Below are positions 32,777-44,037 of a stretch of 64,000 nt of DNA, piece by piece. Numbering within the stretch: the first letter of the stretch is position 1; every line of letters starts with the position of its first letter. The DNA comes from Paragorgia papillata (lineage: Eukaryota; Cnidaria; Anthozoa; Scleralcyonacea; Coralliidae): positions 1 to 64,000 of the forward strand of contig JAWNZC010000329.1 of NCBI GenBank assembly GCA_035771165.1, written 5' to 3'. Position numbers and translations under genes: made by a program. The notes beneath the pieces are model-generated. The model saw only the letters and a program-made list of their open reading frames with translations, was not told where the DNA came from and searched no databases.

Positions 32777-33298
32777 AGTCGAGAAAATTCAAATAGAAAT
32801 CATTTTCTTGTCATAGAACATCCACTTTCTTTTTTTGATTATAGAGGTACAAGCCTGACCCCGTTTTTATTTTATTCGTTGTGGTATTAGTTTCGAGTTA
32901 GCAAAAACAACAACACCGTGACAGTGTTCGGTGAAAAAAGGATGGAAGCATGCAACAGCCTGTTTCATTTCAATGCGACAAAATGCATTCTGCCGGCATC
33001 TTATACGTTTAATTTTGTTTTTGAAACTGTTAGAATAGCTGGAGAACGGGCTTCGGGCTCGAAAATATTTGTTTAATTTTATATCAGTCTGCTGAAATCA
33101 AACAGGCTGTTGCATGCAGGCTTCCATCAGTAAATCTTTTTTCCGCGAACACAGTCACGGTGTTGTTGTTTTTGCTAACTGGAAACTAATACCACAACAA
33201 ATAAAATAAAAACGGGGTCAGGCTTGTACCTCGATAATCAAAAAGAAAGTGGATATTCTATGACAATAAAATGATTTCTATTTGAACCTTTTCGACCG
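32777..33298. mobile_element. foldback MITE with about 190-bp arms
   Basis: The left arm (32,777-32,985) contains TTCAAATAGAAATCATTTTC, AGGTACAAGCCTGACCCCGT and GCAACAGCCTGTTT; the right arm (33,100-33,298) carries the inverse of each in reverse order. The centre is about 115 bases. The outer ends read AGTCGAGAAAATTC and GAACCTTTTCGACC. No coding sequence. Confidence 0.8.
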
Positions 33299-33416
33299 TG
33301 TTTTGCTTTGCTGAAAACTGACGGTCCCTTTAAAATGAAACCAAGAATCTTATATGTTTGAAGAAGTTATTCAATCTATGATACTCTAAAAAATAAATCA
33401 AACCCGTAACCACTTC

Positions 33417-33490
33417 TGAGTCCGACTAACCCAAATAGTTAGAGCGTCTCACCTTGAATAAAAAAGTTACGGGTTTAATCATTCTCTTGA
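33417..33490 (+). repeat. possible tRNA-derived repeat fragment
   Basis: AATAGTTAGAGCGTCTCACC resembles a box A region and TTACGGGTTTAATCA resembles a box B region at tRNA-like spacing. No full cloverleaf was traced. Confidence 0.3.
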
Positions 33491-33579
33491 AATGTATGTC
33501 TATAGCATATGTTCTTCACAGGTCACAACACATAGCAACAAAAACATCCTGGTAGATCATTTTTCTTTCTGTTTCTCAC

Positions 33580-34203
33580 CTTGGTCTTTCAGTAAAGTGA
33601 CCCCACGTTGTTCGAGCTCCAACATGTCAATAGCTGCAACTTCAAAATCGCGACCATCCTTTTCATACCGCTTGATAACTCCCACCACTTCATTTTTTCG
33701 ATTCACAACAGGAGCACCAAGCGGGAAGTCTTTAAACGGCCCTCCTTTCTTCTTATAGTTATAAGAGCCTTTAACTGCAGATTCAACTTGGCAAGATTTA
33801 GAGAGACATTTTGTCTGGAACTTGTCGCAGTCACGACAACGACAACGGTCCAAGCGTGGCACCATATAGATTTTTTTGCCGTTGTCAAGGCTGTCTTTGG
33901 AGGCGAGTGAGAGCTTCAACATACTCGAGTCTTCTTTCAGTGAAGTGGCCACAAGGTTGTTATTCTCGCTACCGGGTGTTAAATCAACGCGTTGAAATTC
34001 ATACTGGACCGGGATAAGAGCATAGCACCGTTTACCTGGTATCGATGGAGATATCACGTAGCACTTATTTTGCCATTGTAGAACAAAGCCTGTTCCTAGT
34101 ACCTCCGCACCAGACAGCACTGGGAAAACACTCGGATTGTTTTCGTAAGCTGGCCTTGGACTAGCGAGAAGCTGTCCAAAAGCATCAATATGCCCTGAAC
34201 ACG
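33580..34203 (-). CDS. trypsin-like pseudoprotease domain exon of the modular ROCO-type gene
   Basis: A 624-nt minus-strand exon, acceptor TTTTATCCTAG, donor CCAAG|GTGAGAA, phase 1-1. It opens CSGHIDAFGQLLASPRPAYE and has a trypsin/HtrA-like two-barrel pattern: LGTGFVLQWQNKCYVISPSI near the start and FPLGAPVVNRKNEVVGVIKR near the end. In active enzymes these positions hold the catalytic His (ITAAHC-like) and the Gly-x-Ser-Gly loop; here the serine position is Ala and no His is seen, so the domain is probably catalytically dead. A Cys-rich insert (CRCRDCDKFQTKC...KSC) lies between. The tail is Lys-rich. In context it may be a sensor or binding module beside the Roc-COR GTPase; that is inference. 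Confidence 0.65.
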
Positions 34204-34209
34204 CTAGGA

Positions 34210-35240
34210 TAAAACAAGAAATTATTTGAGTTTTTCATTTTTTAATCAGTAAAGTGTCGTTTCGTGTACGCCATTATAAGATGTAAAAAACTCCCCCCCC
34301 CCCGTTTATGTTCTGTCTGCCCTTAATATCTCGGTTTAGTGAAATTTTGTAGTTTGATTATATTCCCAACACAATAACGAAAAAGATAGAAAATTGTACA
34401 TTTAACCATCATTCTTTGCACGTATTAAACCAACTTTTGGCGCCATCAATTACGATTCTTGTTCGTTTCTCCGTCCGTTCACAGTATTGAAAAATTGAAC
34501 TTTAACTTAAGGATAAAGGATTTCCTTCATGACAAAAAGCTACAATCACAGCTAAAAGTGGACAGGACACCACCGTGTTTTTGCAACTTCTTTCTGGCTT
34601 ATCTTTTATTCTATATACCATCTTTCCTTATCGCTGCTCTCCCTCCCTCCTTTTCAATGTTGAAAGAATATATTATAAAAATTTCGACAAAATGTGTTGA
34701 GTCCGAAACTCTATATTTTTGTCAAATTTCAGTTATTTTCGACATTGGAAAGGAAGAAAGGGGGGACACCAACGTTTTAAAGAAATTTAAAGCAATTGTC
34801 CCACAACATTTGGCCTTGATTGTAGAAGTCTATTGCAACGCCTGCATACCATTCCCAACATAGAGAAACGTCTGATTTGACTAAAAATAGACTGCGAGAT
34901 TTTGCCCCGCGTAGTCCGGGACTGTAAACTCGCCTTGACGCTTTAGCTGTCGTTTTCGTGCTAGAGAGCTTTGCATTTTATTACGAGCATAAATACAAGA
35001 TTCCTCAGTCGGGCAAGACATTCGTTTGCTTATTGGATAATCCTATTAGCAAAAGTAGCAATAAGAAATGTTCTTTAGTAAATGTCTAAAACAGTTTAGT
35101 AAATCGTAACTGACAGTGTTAGAAAGAACAGTTTAGTTGTAACTGATCATAATAGAGTTACCTAGTATAGGTACTCTTGACGTATAAGAGATGATTCTTA
35201 CTAATATTGGATCTCTTACCAAATTTTAAAGATTAATTTC
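34210..35240. other. intron-like, no feature recognised
   Basis: A 134-codon plus-strand frame at 34,459-34,863 has no recognisable domain and lies in a probable minus-strand intron; I do not call it. Confidence 0.45.
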
Positions 35241-35580
35241 TCACAGTACATGTATACATATAATATTCGAATGTAGTAAAAAAAATTCTGCGTAGACAGT
35301 GTCAGTTTTAATCTTTTGGATATGTAGCCTAGAAACGTTAGTATTTCGTTACTAAAATCTCGGCAGTTTACTACTACCTTTTCACTTTGCTCTAGATATA
35401 ATATTAGTTTGTACTTACCTGGAAAAGTCTTTGGAACTGAATCTTTAGGATTTTCAGAGCTTTCTTCGCCGACAGCTGACGATCCTTTGAAAACAAAATA
35501 GAATTACTCGAGCTACCAGCTAGAATGTTTAAAAAAAACTTTTTAGTAACAGACGGACTCAAACCAGGATCCAAAACCCC
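35240..35580. repeat. exon-containing tandem duplication, copy A
   Basis: Matches 36,915-37,175: CATGTATACATATAATATTC, AGAAACGTTAGTATTTCG, ATCTCGGCAGTTTACTAC, the 66-nt exon and AGTAACAGACGGAC follow in the same order. Copy A keeps intact splice sites. Confidence 0.8.
35419..35484 (-). CDS. 66-nt linker exon of the modular ROCO-type gene
   Basis: Minus strand: acceptor TTTTGTTTTCAAAG, donor CCAG|GTAAGTAC. In phase 1 it encodes SSAVGEESSENPKDSVPKTF plus Pro, an acidic Ser-rich linker. It is symmetric phase 1-1, like the Roc-COR and protease exons on either side, so it can be spliced between them without a frame change. A decayed duplicate lies at 37,076. Confidence 0.55.
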
Positions 35581-36539
35581 GTACCAATTATTACTCAGGC
35601 TACCTGGGGTAGACGAGATACGGGTCTGGATTGAAACTCGGCAAATTTCAAAGTGTGTGACAAATAAGCTGCGGTTTATGTTGAACCGTGCCTTACACCG
35701 TGCACATCCTTTGTTTAGGTTTATTAATATTTAAATAGCACGGTTGAGTGATTGAACTGAAACGTTACTATTGGATAATTATTTCATTATACTAAAACAC
35801 AATCGGTTCAGTGGCCTTGCACCATGCACAAATCTGCATAAAGACAAACAAAAAGATGTAACTAAGACTTTAGCGGAGTTTCTAGACCATATTTGGAATG
35901 ACTATAGGCCTTATTCAAAAGTGGCCGCCGAATTAAAATTCTTTTTACCACCGAGCGTCAGCGAGGCAGCACACTAATGTTGACATGGGTTTCCTGTGTC
36001 TCATCTCCAGACCTCTTTGCCAAGTTATGTATAGTCAACGAAATCTCGATTTCGAGACTTTATTTATTTATTTATTTGTTTGTTGATCAATTTATGACGT
36101 TTTGTGACGTAGAAAGTTTCTTCCTACAACTTACATCACACGCTAGAAGGAATTGCTCTGATAAATTGCATGTACATTTGAAGTTTGTCAACACCACGAC
36201 GGCGATGGATTTTCTGAACTGGCAATGCCACGAGTCAAGCCGTGCTAGACATGCTGTGAACTGTCTTACAATTTCGGTGAGGAGAGTTTATCTTGTCGAG
36301 GTAAGATATCAATTTCTATAACTGACAACAAATTGTGTTTTTTTGGTAGGAGATTTCACGGTTGTTTTCTTCTATCCTTAGGTATATATTGGTGTGGGTT
36401 CCTTGATTCTCACAGGAGCCATTGTGATCAGCATTCTGATCAGACACGACTATCTGCGTGTGTGCATTTTGACTTATACAAATTCTGCAAAATAATCTCA
36501 TGGGCTCAATGGTACATTGCTGTATAATTACCTCCGTCA

Positions 36540-36720
36540 GGAGGTTATGTTTTTACCCTTTTCTGTCTGTTTACCTGTCTGTCTGTCTATTTACCTGTCT
36601 GTCTGTTTACCTGTCTGTTTCTTTACCTGTCTGTCTGTCTGTTTACCTGTCTGTCTGTCTGTTTACCTGTCTGTCTGTCTGTTTGGTTTGTTTGTTTGTT
36701 TGTCTGTCTGTCGCCAAGTA
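36540..36720. repeat. CTGT-rich minisatellite
   Basis: CTGTCTGTCTGTTTACCTGT repeated with variants, then TTTG and CTGT tetramers. The Cys/Leu/Ser frames across it are by-products. Confidence 0.9.
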
Positions 36721-36914
36721 CTGCACCGATTTCCATGAAAGTTTGCAGAAGCGTTGGCCATAGACCAACTACCAATCCATTAAATTTTGGTTGAATTTAG
36801 TCAAAATTTGGAGGAGATTTTATAAAACATTTTACCGCAAGATTCTCCAAGTAGAAGAAATGCTTGATTGCGCTCATTATCTTTATTTTATGCAAATATT
36901 TTTTAATTTCCCAC

Positions 36915-37175
36915 AATGCATGTATACATATAATATTCGAATGTGTAAAAACGTGCTGCGTAGGCAGTATCAGTTTTGAATAGCCCAGAAACGTTAGTAT
37001 TTCGAAATCTCGGCAGTTTACTACAAAATCTTTACAACTGGATCTTCAGACCTTGCTTCGGCAACCGCTGACGATCCTTTGAAAACAAAATAGACGTTTG
37101 TAACTTTGAACACAATAGTTACGATATCTAAAAAAGACTTTGTTAGTAACAGACGGACCCAAACCCGGAACAACT
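36915..37175. repeat. exon-containing tandem duplication, copy B (decayed)
   Basis: Partner of 35,240-35,580. The acceptor TTTTGTTTTCAAAG is preserved at 37,077, but a deletion joins the exon end directly to the GTAGTAAACTGCC block, removing the donor and leaving an in-frame TAG after DPVVKIL. Confidence 0.75.
37020..37076 (-). pseudogene. decayed duplicate of the 66-nt linker exon
   Basis: Reads SSAVAEARSEDPVVKIL and a stop, 65% like the exon at 35,419-35,484, without its splice donor. Confidence 0.5.
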
Positions 37176-37639
37176 TCTTCCCCCAAGTTCGACGGTTTCG
37201 CCGTCTTGGCAGGCATTGAAAGGCTATATATTGTACAAGTTAGATTCTATGTATGTCTAATTTAAGCAAGCATACTGTATGCTCTATTCTTTAAATGATA
37301 ACAGAATGATTGTATTATTACGCATTTTTCACTCTCTCACGATTGTGATTGGTTGTTAGCATGACAATTCGTGATAGCACTGAATTCTACCGTCAAATAT
37401 CGTTGAATATTCAAACGACACGAGTCTTGAACGAGTATATGACACTCAACAATTATATCCGCCATCTTGGATACTCCGCCCAACCTTGTACCCAAACAGT
37501 ACTGTCTTCGCATAGGTCCGCCCGGGGCTCAACCAATCAGAAATCGCAAATTCTGATCCTCTTCGGCAGTCAAGCTATACGGTTGATCTCGCTAATATAC
37601 CAAGCTTCACCGCTGTCGACAACATGAGAAGCTTTTAAT

Positions 37640-37910
37640 AACTAACAGTTTCATCAAACTCCGCAAAGGAAGGCCATTTATTCTATCGCTGAATAACTCG
37701 GATACACAACGAGGACCGCATTGATTGGAGTCAATCTTTTTCATCGAAGAATAGCGAATGAGACAACGGCAGCCTTATCGAGAGAAGCCTTCACACTAAT
37801 AGTTCCTCCAACGATTAAAACTCCGCAAAGAAAGGCTATACTTGTTTCGTTGCTGAATAACTTGTCGAGTTCGGACACAACGACCGCATCGAGTCTTTCA
37901 AGCAAAGACT
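37640..37910. repeat. imperfect tandem duplication, about 165 bp period
   Basis: AACTCCGCAAAGGAAGGC at 37,658 and AACTCCGCAAAGAAAGGC at 37,821 start two copies, each followed by GCTGAATAACT, ACAACG-GACCGCAT and GAGTC. An 84-codon plus-strand frame (37,721-37,975, Ser/Asp-rich) spans it and has no recognisable family. Confidence 0.6.
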
Positions 37911-37979
37911 ATAGCGACCGAGACGACGACTTGTCGCGGGCGTATTTGTCCTTTATTGACATTTTCTTTACGTGAAAGT

Positions 37980-39140
37980 CAAAATACGATTTTAATAGCG
38001 AGTTGTCTGAGCTTTTCTTCGTTTTTAATATGCATTCTAGGCTTGTCGACCCAGAGATTTGCTGTTCGACTTGGTGTTTTTCGTTGAAGCTGAAAAGGTT
38101 CGTAAACGGTGCAGCAGAAGTACGGCATTTACAAAGATGATCTTGAAGAAAATTGATTTCAACTCCTCGAGTCCTTTCTGTTCCACCTCACAGGACCAAT
38201 TGAACGTTTTCTTTTACATCAAGCCAAGTTCAGATGTTTAGTTCATACTTTTATGTTCTCAAAATGTGCTTTACAGATTAATTCCAAAGCTTTTCTTGCG
38301 AACACAAGTTGATCGAATTACTCTATTTTCAACAAAAAAACAGCAATTATCCCCTTCTTTGACGAAAGGTAGCAAAAAATCTAGGCGTTCGCATTACTTT
38401 CAAAATAGCTTTAAGGCAGTTTATTTTTATTCATCAGTTTTCCTGAATCAAAATTATCTTTGGGAAAAATGCGTTACACATTCAAAAATCGTTCACGATG
38501 CCCTATGGTCTGCCCAAGCAGAATATACTGGGTTTGAAGACTGAGCAAAAAAACACTTGTTTTGTCAACAGCAACTTTGACTATTATTTCTACATTTCTT
38601 TTTCCAACTATGTGATTTTATCACACATCATGCTTATTGTGTAGTTCTGAGGAAACGTCATTTTCAGCCGTTAACTGTGGCAAAATTCGAATGGCAAATA
38701 AAGCAGAAATTCAAAAATATCTCAAAAACTAGACGTTCCCATTACTTTCAGTTCTTTGGTTGGCAATTTAACTGCCGAGTCGGTAATTCATTCGGTAAAA
38801 AATGCGCCAGGTAGATTAATTCGAAATTGAATATAAGATTTTGTTTATTTCCTTTTCAAATATATCGCGGACGGGAATGTGTCCCGAACGTTTCACGAGC
38901 CCACGCGAAATCCACGCATTCTTGATTTCGCGCATGTGCAGACAAATTGCCCACCTGTTGAATAGCGGTATCTAACAGATGGGTAGATAGCTACGCTGGA
39001 CAAAAAAATTCTCATTTCCAAACACTTGATCTCAAAATTTTTGCCATCTCTGGAAATGTGTCGTCACAGTAGCAGGCGCTCTATATCTGCGATACCTATA
39101 CTACCTAGACGCAAGGTCGTAATATTAATGGTAGTAATAG
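37980..39140. other. no gene recognised
   Basis: AT-rich. A short repeated phrase, AAAATCTAGGCGTTCGCATTACTTTCA (38,378) versus AAACTAGACGTTCCCATTACTTTCAG (38,727), is the only structure noted. Confidence 0.4.
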
Positions 39141-39149
39141 TAATATCAG

Positions 39150-39206
39150 TAATAAGGCGGCATCCTTTTGATACGCGAAATGGGGGAGGGCGGGGGTATC
39201 TACTAT
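39150..39206. repeat. isolated terminus resembling the Polinton-like TIR
   Basis: AATAAGGCGGCATCCTTTTG, a purine-rich G run and GGGGTATCTACT parallel the right end of the element at 10,560 (AATGAGGCGGCATCCCTTTG, G run, GGGGTATTACCACT). No partner end was found nearby. Confidence 0.45.
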
Positions 39207-39454
39207 TTTGTTAAGACAATTTTTAGTTTATAACTAGTCACACTCCTAATACCTTCCTTTCTCTAATCCTATTTTCTGTCAGTAATTAATTACCACTATA
39301 ATACCCTGTTATGTGTGCGTTGCAATTAGCTCCATTTCTCAACTTAAGACTATTCACCCCACTGTAATATAATCCCATTAGATTCGTCATATTCTTGATA
39401 TTTTAATTAGCATATCCTATATATACCGCGTGTAAAAATAATTATTCTTTCATA

Positions 39455-39495
39455 TCTTGTACTGAAGATGGCATAAGTTTGCCGAAACATGCTTA
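39455..39495 (+). ncRNA. hammerhead-ribozyme-like core
   Basis: CTGAAGA, stem TGGCA/TGCC around TAAGTT, then GAAAC: the order and spacing of a hammerhead core. An ORF-free region surrounds it and an AT microsatellite follows at 39,567. Confidence 0.35.
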
Positions 39496-39563
39496 CATTA
39501 AAAATTGTCGTTTACTTGAAGTTTATAGTAACTTTAGTGCTCTTAAGAACATATGGAAATACG

Positions 39564-39566
<3 letters not shown>

Positions 39567-39597
<31 letters not shown>
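39567..39597. repeat. (AT)n microsatellite
   Basis: Pure TA dinucleotides. A second run is at 39,920-39,968. Confidence 0.9.
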
Positions 39598-39600
<3 letters not shown>

Positions 39601-39796
39601 ATTGACCGAGCGTGAGGTCCGGACAGAAGGATTTTCTCTTTTTTCGAGTGGAAATTTGGATAAGAATTTAATTAAAATCTGACCACAAGATTCTCCGTGT
39701 AGAAGAAATGTCTAATTGCGCTCATTATTCTTACTTTACGCAAACATTTTTGCATAATTTTGGTGCGAGTGCAATCAAACATTTTATTCATTCATC

Positions 39797-39900
39797 CCCG
39801 AGCCCGGGCGTAGGGCCGAAGGCCCGGAGCCCGGTGAGGGTGCTAATCTCGACATGCGTGTAGTCCACTTTACACGCGTGGAGAAAAAGCGAGGGAGACG
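39797..39900. repeat. GC-rich hairpin repeat, third copy
   Basis: Contains GAGCCCGGGCGTAGGGCCGA and the same downstream tail (GGTGCTAATCTCGACATGCG) as the copies at 1,650 and 45,030. It lies outside the 5.8 kb unit and next to AT microsatellites, which shows that this cassette moves or is copied on its own. Confidence 0.5.
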
Positions 39901-39919
39901 AAATCTGGGAAATAGTTTA

Positions 39920-39921
39920 TT

Positions 39922-39971
<50 letters not shown>

Positions 39972-39983
39972 GCGTGTGTGTGG
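39920..39983. repeat. (AT)n plus GTGTGT microsatellite
   Basis: TA dinucleotides with one phase break, followed by TGTGCGTGTGTGTG. Confidence 0.9.
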
Positions 39984-39989
39984 CACGGT

Positions 39990-41115
39990 GTCACGCGGTA
40001 AGAATAGTTGGACACTGGTGACTAGCGACGAAGAAAACTATAAACTCTCAAACAAATAATGTTTTGCTTTCGTTTATTTAAACGAAACGAAATGAAATGG
40101 AGCACGTAGAAGAGGATACAAACAACCCGTTTAATATATTTTGAAGAGAAACCAGAGAACTGGAAGAAACCAAACGCCGTATGGTAAACAAAAACTCGAT
40201 CTGTCACTCCGTGAGTCCATGGTCAAATCATTTTAAAGTGGTTAACGGTGGGATTCTTGTTGTTTTCAAGTTTTCGCATACCCTAAACAATATTCAGCTT
40301 TACGTTTTCGTGCTTTCCCTTTGCTCGTCCAAACCATAAGTCAGCTTAACTAAAGCTAACTTAAAACACTACCTTTAAGGCTTATATTAACCGTGGTGGA
40401 CGTGCATGCACTTTTTATTATTAAAAATACTCATGGGCTTTGTCGGTTTTCTTGGCTGTGTTTCGACTGAAACGTTGTCTTTTGAATTCTTCTTTCTGGA
40501 ATCCGATTCTACTGTTTTGTTTTTATCTCAGACTCTATTATAAATGTAATTTTTGAGCTGTTAATTACTTTTAATTCTGCCTTTGCAAAATGTACATGCA
40601 TAGAGAAGCCATTTAAAGACATGCTAAAATTACTCCCTTTTGAAACCTCCTAAAAACAATATATTTTTTACAACCAGAATTTAACAATGAAATCTAAATT
40701 TTGCTTTGATATGTTCAACTTTCATTAAATGATTTAAAGCAGTTTTGTCGTCCTATCGACCTATCCATAAATTGTATAATTTAATATCCCAAGGATTTAA
40801 AATCATTTGTTTTTATATCTGTTTGTCTTTGTATTGGCTGTATATTAGGAGTGCTTATTTTAATCAGGGGGTGGGTGGGTGTTTTAAAAAAGCCTGTAAA
40901 AGCGGGCGAGGGGTTGTTGCGTTCATGTATTTCTAGTACATCTGTATATAGGTCTCGTGAGCTAGCCTGGTTAAACATCTCTAATAACCCGGAGGTGTGC
41001 AATCTCTAGGGTGCCTTCTTGTTTCACAAGAGTGAATGGGGGATAATTTTTATTGATAAACATTAATTTAAATGCATGCTCTAAATTGAAAGAAGTACAA
41101 ACTGAAGAAACTTTG
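39990..41115. other. intron-like, no feature recognised
   Basis: No coding, repeat or structural signal supported on either strand between the microsatellite and the Roc-COR exon. Confidence 0.4.
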
Positions 41116-41120
41116 CTTAC

Positions 41121-43204
41121 CTCTTCTATCCAACCAACAACAGCCATACAGTTCGTCATCAACCCAGCAGCTATTTGCACAGGTGGCTCCTCCACGTTTT
41201 AAATTGTCAAGAAACACGAGGGAAATGCAATTCCCACTACGGCAATCTTTCTTCTGGTGCTGAAAACATTCTTTTTTTTCATTACAGCGCTTGTTACAGC
41301 TTAGAACCAAGCGATATTCCATGCCTTTGTACATAGGAGTCGCGCGTTGAAGTTTCTTTATCACGTTAAGGAGAAAATATTTCACGTCAGAAGCAATCTT
41401 TGCCAGCTCCGTTTCCGAAAATGATAAATTTTCGCTTATGCTTGTTAAAGCAATCTCGATTCTTGAGATATATGGAACCAGGATGATATAATATCGAATG
41501 CCGCTTGATTCAATAGGTAAACGACTGAAATTGCAAAAAAGATCGGGGTTGGCGCCAGATACCTCTTGACACCAGTGAAGAAATTCCACCAAAAACCGCG
41601 TGAAAAAACCAAGAGGAATGTAGCCACGTTTGAAATCGATATAGAGGAAAGGACGCTCCGCTTTTTCCAACATCTCAGCAATATCTTTGCTTTCCATCTT
41701 GTGTTGTACCATAGAGGGGACTAACCAAGTGTTATCCCGCGAAGGACATATCAAACTCACCCTCTCCATTATACTTGCCAGGGCTTCGCTGTTTTCACCA
41801 TGCTCTTCGAGTACACCTTCGAGTAAAGTAGAGCACAAAACACCAGTAGCTTTCAGCTTACTCCAGAATTTAGCAAGATGGTGTTGCTGATCGCTTGGAG
41901 GTATTGTAATGACTTTCGTGAAGAGCTTCACAAGCCATCGTGTATCGAGGACAACCAACTCACCAGCATCTGGATCTTCCGAGAAATGAATAAGGATATT
42001 CTGCTGATGGAGAAATTCAATGGCTTCAGCAACTTTTTCAGTAACCTCAGCTTCTTCTCCTATTTCTTTTGCATCTTGTAACTTGATAAGAGGCGTGTCC
42101 TCCGCTGCACGAGCGAGACCGTGTTCAAACCTGAGCCAGTTGATGGGGATTTTTTCTTGATTCTCAAGTTTTTCCTTGGCGATATCAAAGATATATTCTC
42201 GGAGATCTTGAATATTGGAGGTTTGGGATTTGTTATTGATAACAAATATGCGCCGGATGTACTTCCGACATCCGAGACCGACGAAGCTTTCTAGAATACG
42301 TGCTTTTGCTTCTTCAATCTTTTCTCCTCTTTCTTTGTCACTTCCCTCAATCTTATCAGGTTTTGTAAGGACGAGGATGACGGCGGGATGTTCATCACCA
42401 GCTTTTGCAGGACCATCGCGTTGGCTTAGCATGGAAAGAGTTGTCATCCATTTGTTTGCATAGTCTAGATTGGTTTCAACGAGATAGTTCGCAAGTGATA
42501 CTTTTTTGCCTGTTTCCTCGTTAACGAATTGTGGTTCAGCTTCAGCGTCAAGGGCTTTGTCAAGACCAACGACTAAAATAAACAATGACTCCTCTCTTAG
42601 AACAATTGAATGAACATCATAAAATAGAGATTGGCCTGCTACATCGTGCATCATAAATTTAATGATGTCTATTTCATCGGTTAGTGAGTTGACCTCTGCC
42701 ATTGCATTCTTAATAGCTCCCATCAACTCGGGATCCACTGAACGCGTTTCCTTTGTTTTTGCTGGAATCTCATCAAAGCCTTCATCTGGCACGTAACTTG
42801 GTTTTTCTTCTTGCTTCTGAACAAAACCAGTCTCAAGTCGAGTCTCATCTCTGCTTTCGTAAACAGCTTCGTCTTCACGTTGGTTGGACTTCTGCAATTC
42901 CAAGGCTACAGTTTCACCGACGGCACGATCGCAAAGTTCCTTTGAAGCCCAAAGTTCCTGATCCCGGGAATACGTCCAATCGTTTGACTTGTTCTTCTCA
43001 TTAACTTCAGCAACACTTACTTCAAAACCGATAGTACTTGACATTTCCTCTTGAAATGTTCCACCGAGAAGGTTCTTCTTTAGTGATGTCTTCCCCACGC
43101 GGTCTTGACCAATCAAGAATACTGATATACGATTGTTTCGCTTTGTGCCAAATTTTTCGGCATCTTCAGCTGCAGCCCCGAGTACTCTTACATTCGACTG
43201 CTCT
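41121..43204 (-). CDS. Roc-COR GTPase exon of a ROCO-family protein
   Basis: One 2,084-nt minus-strand exon, acceptor TTTTTTCTGCTTGTATAG, donor GAAGAG|GTAAGCAA, phase 1-1, about 694 codons with no ATG needed because it is internal. Domains: a P-loop GQDRVGKTS about 30 residues in, a switch II motif HDVAGQSLF about 150 residues later, the G4-type VLTKPD about 90 further on, then a COR region from PINWLRFEHGL with VLDTRWLVKLFTKVI. The stretch between P-loop and switch II is unusually long (about 150 residues) and acidic. The C-terminal 80 residues are Cys-rich (CNKRCNEKKECFQHQKKDC). No leucine-rich repeats or kinase are seen in this exon. ROCO proteins are GTP-regulated signalling scaffolds; partners here are unknown. 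Upstream and downstream exons are proposed at 54.1, 35.4, 34.2 and 28.8 kb. Confidence 0.85.
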
Positions 43205-43261
43205 ATACAAGCAGAAAAAATAACTTTATATTAAATTTAAGAAATAGAAAACATTTTCTGT

Positions 43262-43404
43262 GTTTATATACAGTTATAAAAACACGAATTGAAGTTTGGG
43301 AGAACGAGAGATTGAAGTGGGAACACGAACCCATAGTGCCGGAATGTTTCCCTGCTAATTTGAGTTCTCCTAAACTTTTACGAGTGTTTCTATAACTCTA
43401 TATA
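43262..43404. mobile_element. small foldback, 40-bp arms
   Basis: ACAGTTATAAAAACACGAAT and GTTTGGGAGAAC at the left pair with GTTCTCCTAAAC and GAGTGTTTCTATAACTCT at the right. It sits between the Roc-COR acceptor and the second 5.8 kb unit. Confidence 0.6.
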
Positions 43405-43755
43405 TGTAATAGACAAAGCATGAGCAGCGATCTCTATGTGATTTACAAAGGCGAGCTGCAAGCGAGCCGTAGTAAATCAGATACAGATCGGCTGTAAATG
43501 TAAATGCTTTATCGTACTTATCAAATGGACGCATCTAAATAGCCATGTTTTCAAACTATTTTTCAAGTTGGAGTGATTTTACTCATTTTAGCTAAGTAAA
43601 TTGAGGAAAAAGTTAATGTAAATCAGGACGAATCTGTACGCGATTTACAGATATTGATTAAATATTCATTTGTTTTGAATTTTCTTCATGAATTTTTAAT
43701 GGTTTTTCCATTTCTTTTATAAAATAACATTTTTAAAACCAGATTTTACAAATGG

Positions 43756-44037
43756 TGGGAAATGAAAGTTGTTACAGATGAAAGAAAGACAAAGTCTTTA
43801 CTTCGAGAAGTCAGAATTGCTGTATTAAGAAAAGCAAATGGAAATCAGCCATGGCTTGGACGGAACACCAACCAGCGCTGAGAAACGGAATATGGCAGTG
43901 ATGGATTCCCATGGCTTAATGGGTGGAAAGGATATCCTACTGATGTAGCGGCCGATATGCAGGGAATTGTACAGCAGTTGATCCCTACCCGCGTCTATTA
44001 CAGTGTCAAGCTTGGGCAAGATACTATAATGTTCTGA
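43756..44037 (+). pseudogene. conserved translatable fragment with in-frame stop, copy 2
   Basis: Counterpart of 356-637 in the second 5.8 kb unit, with the same reading frame and the same internal TGA after NTNQR. An uninterrupted 60-codon frame follows at 44,098-44,283 (begins MPSCLKTMAEYC, ends ESNTNLV). Family unknown. The shared stop means it was already broken before the unit was copied. Confidence 0.3.

Noticed and set aside
34459..34863. 134-codon plus-strand ORF
   Set aside because: No domain, no splice context, and it lies in the intron between two well-supported minus-strand exons.
36500..36763. Cys/Leu/Ser ORFs over the CTGT repeat
   Set aside because: They arise from tetranucleotide repetition.
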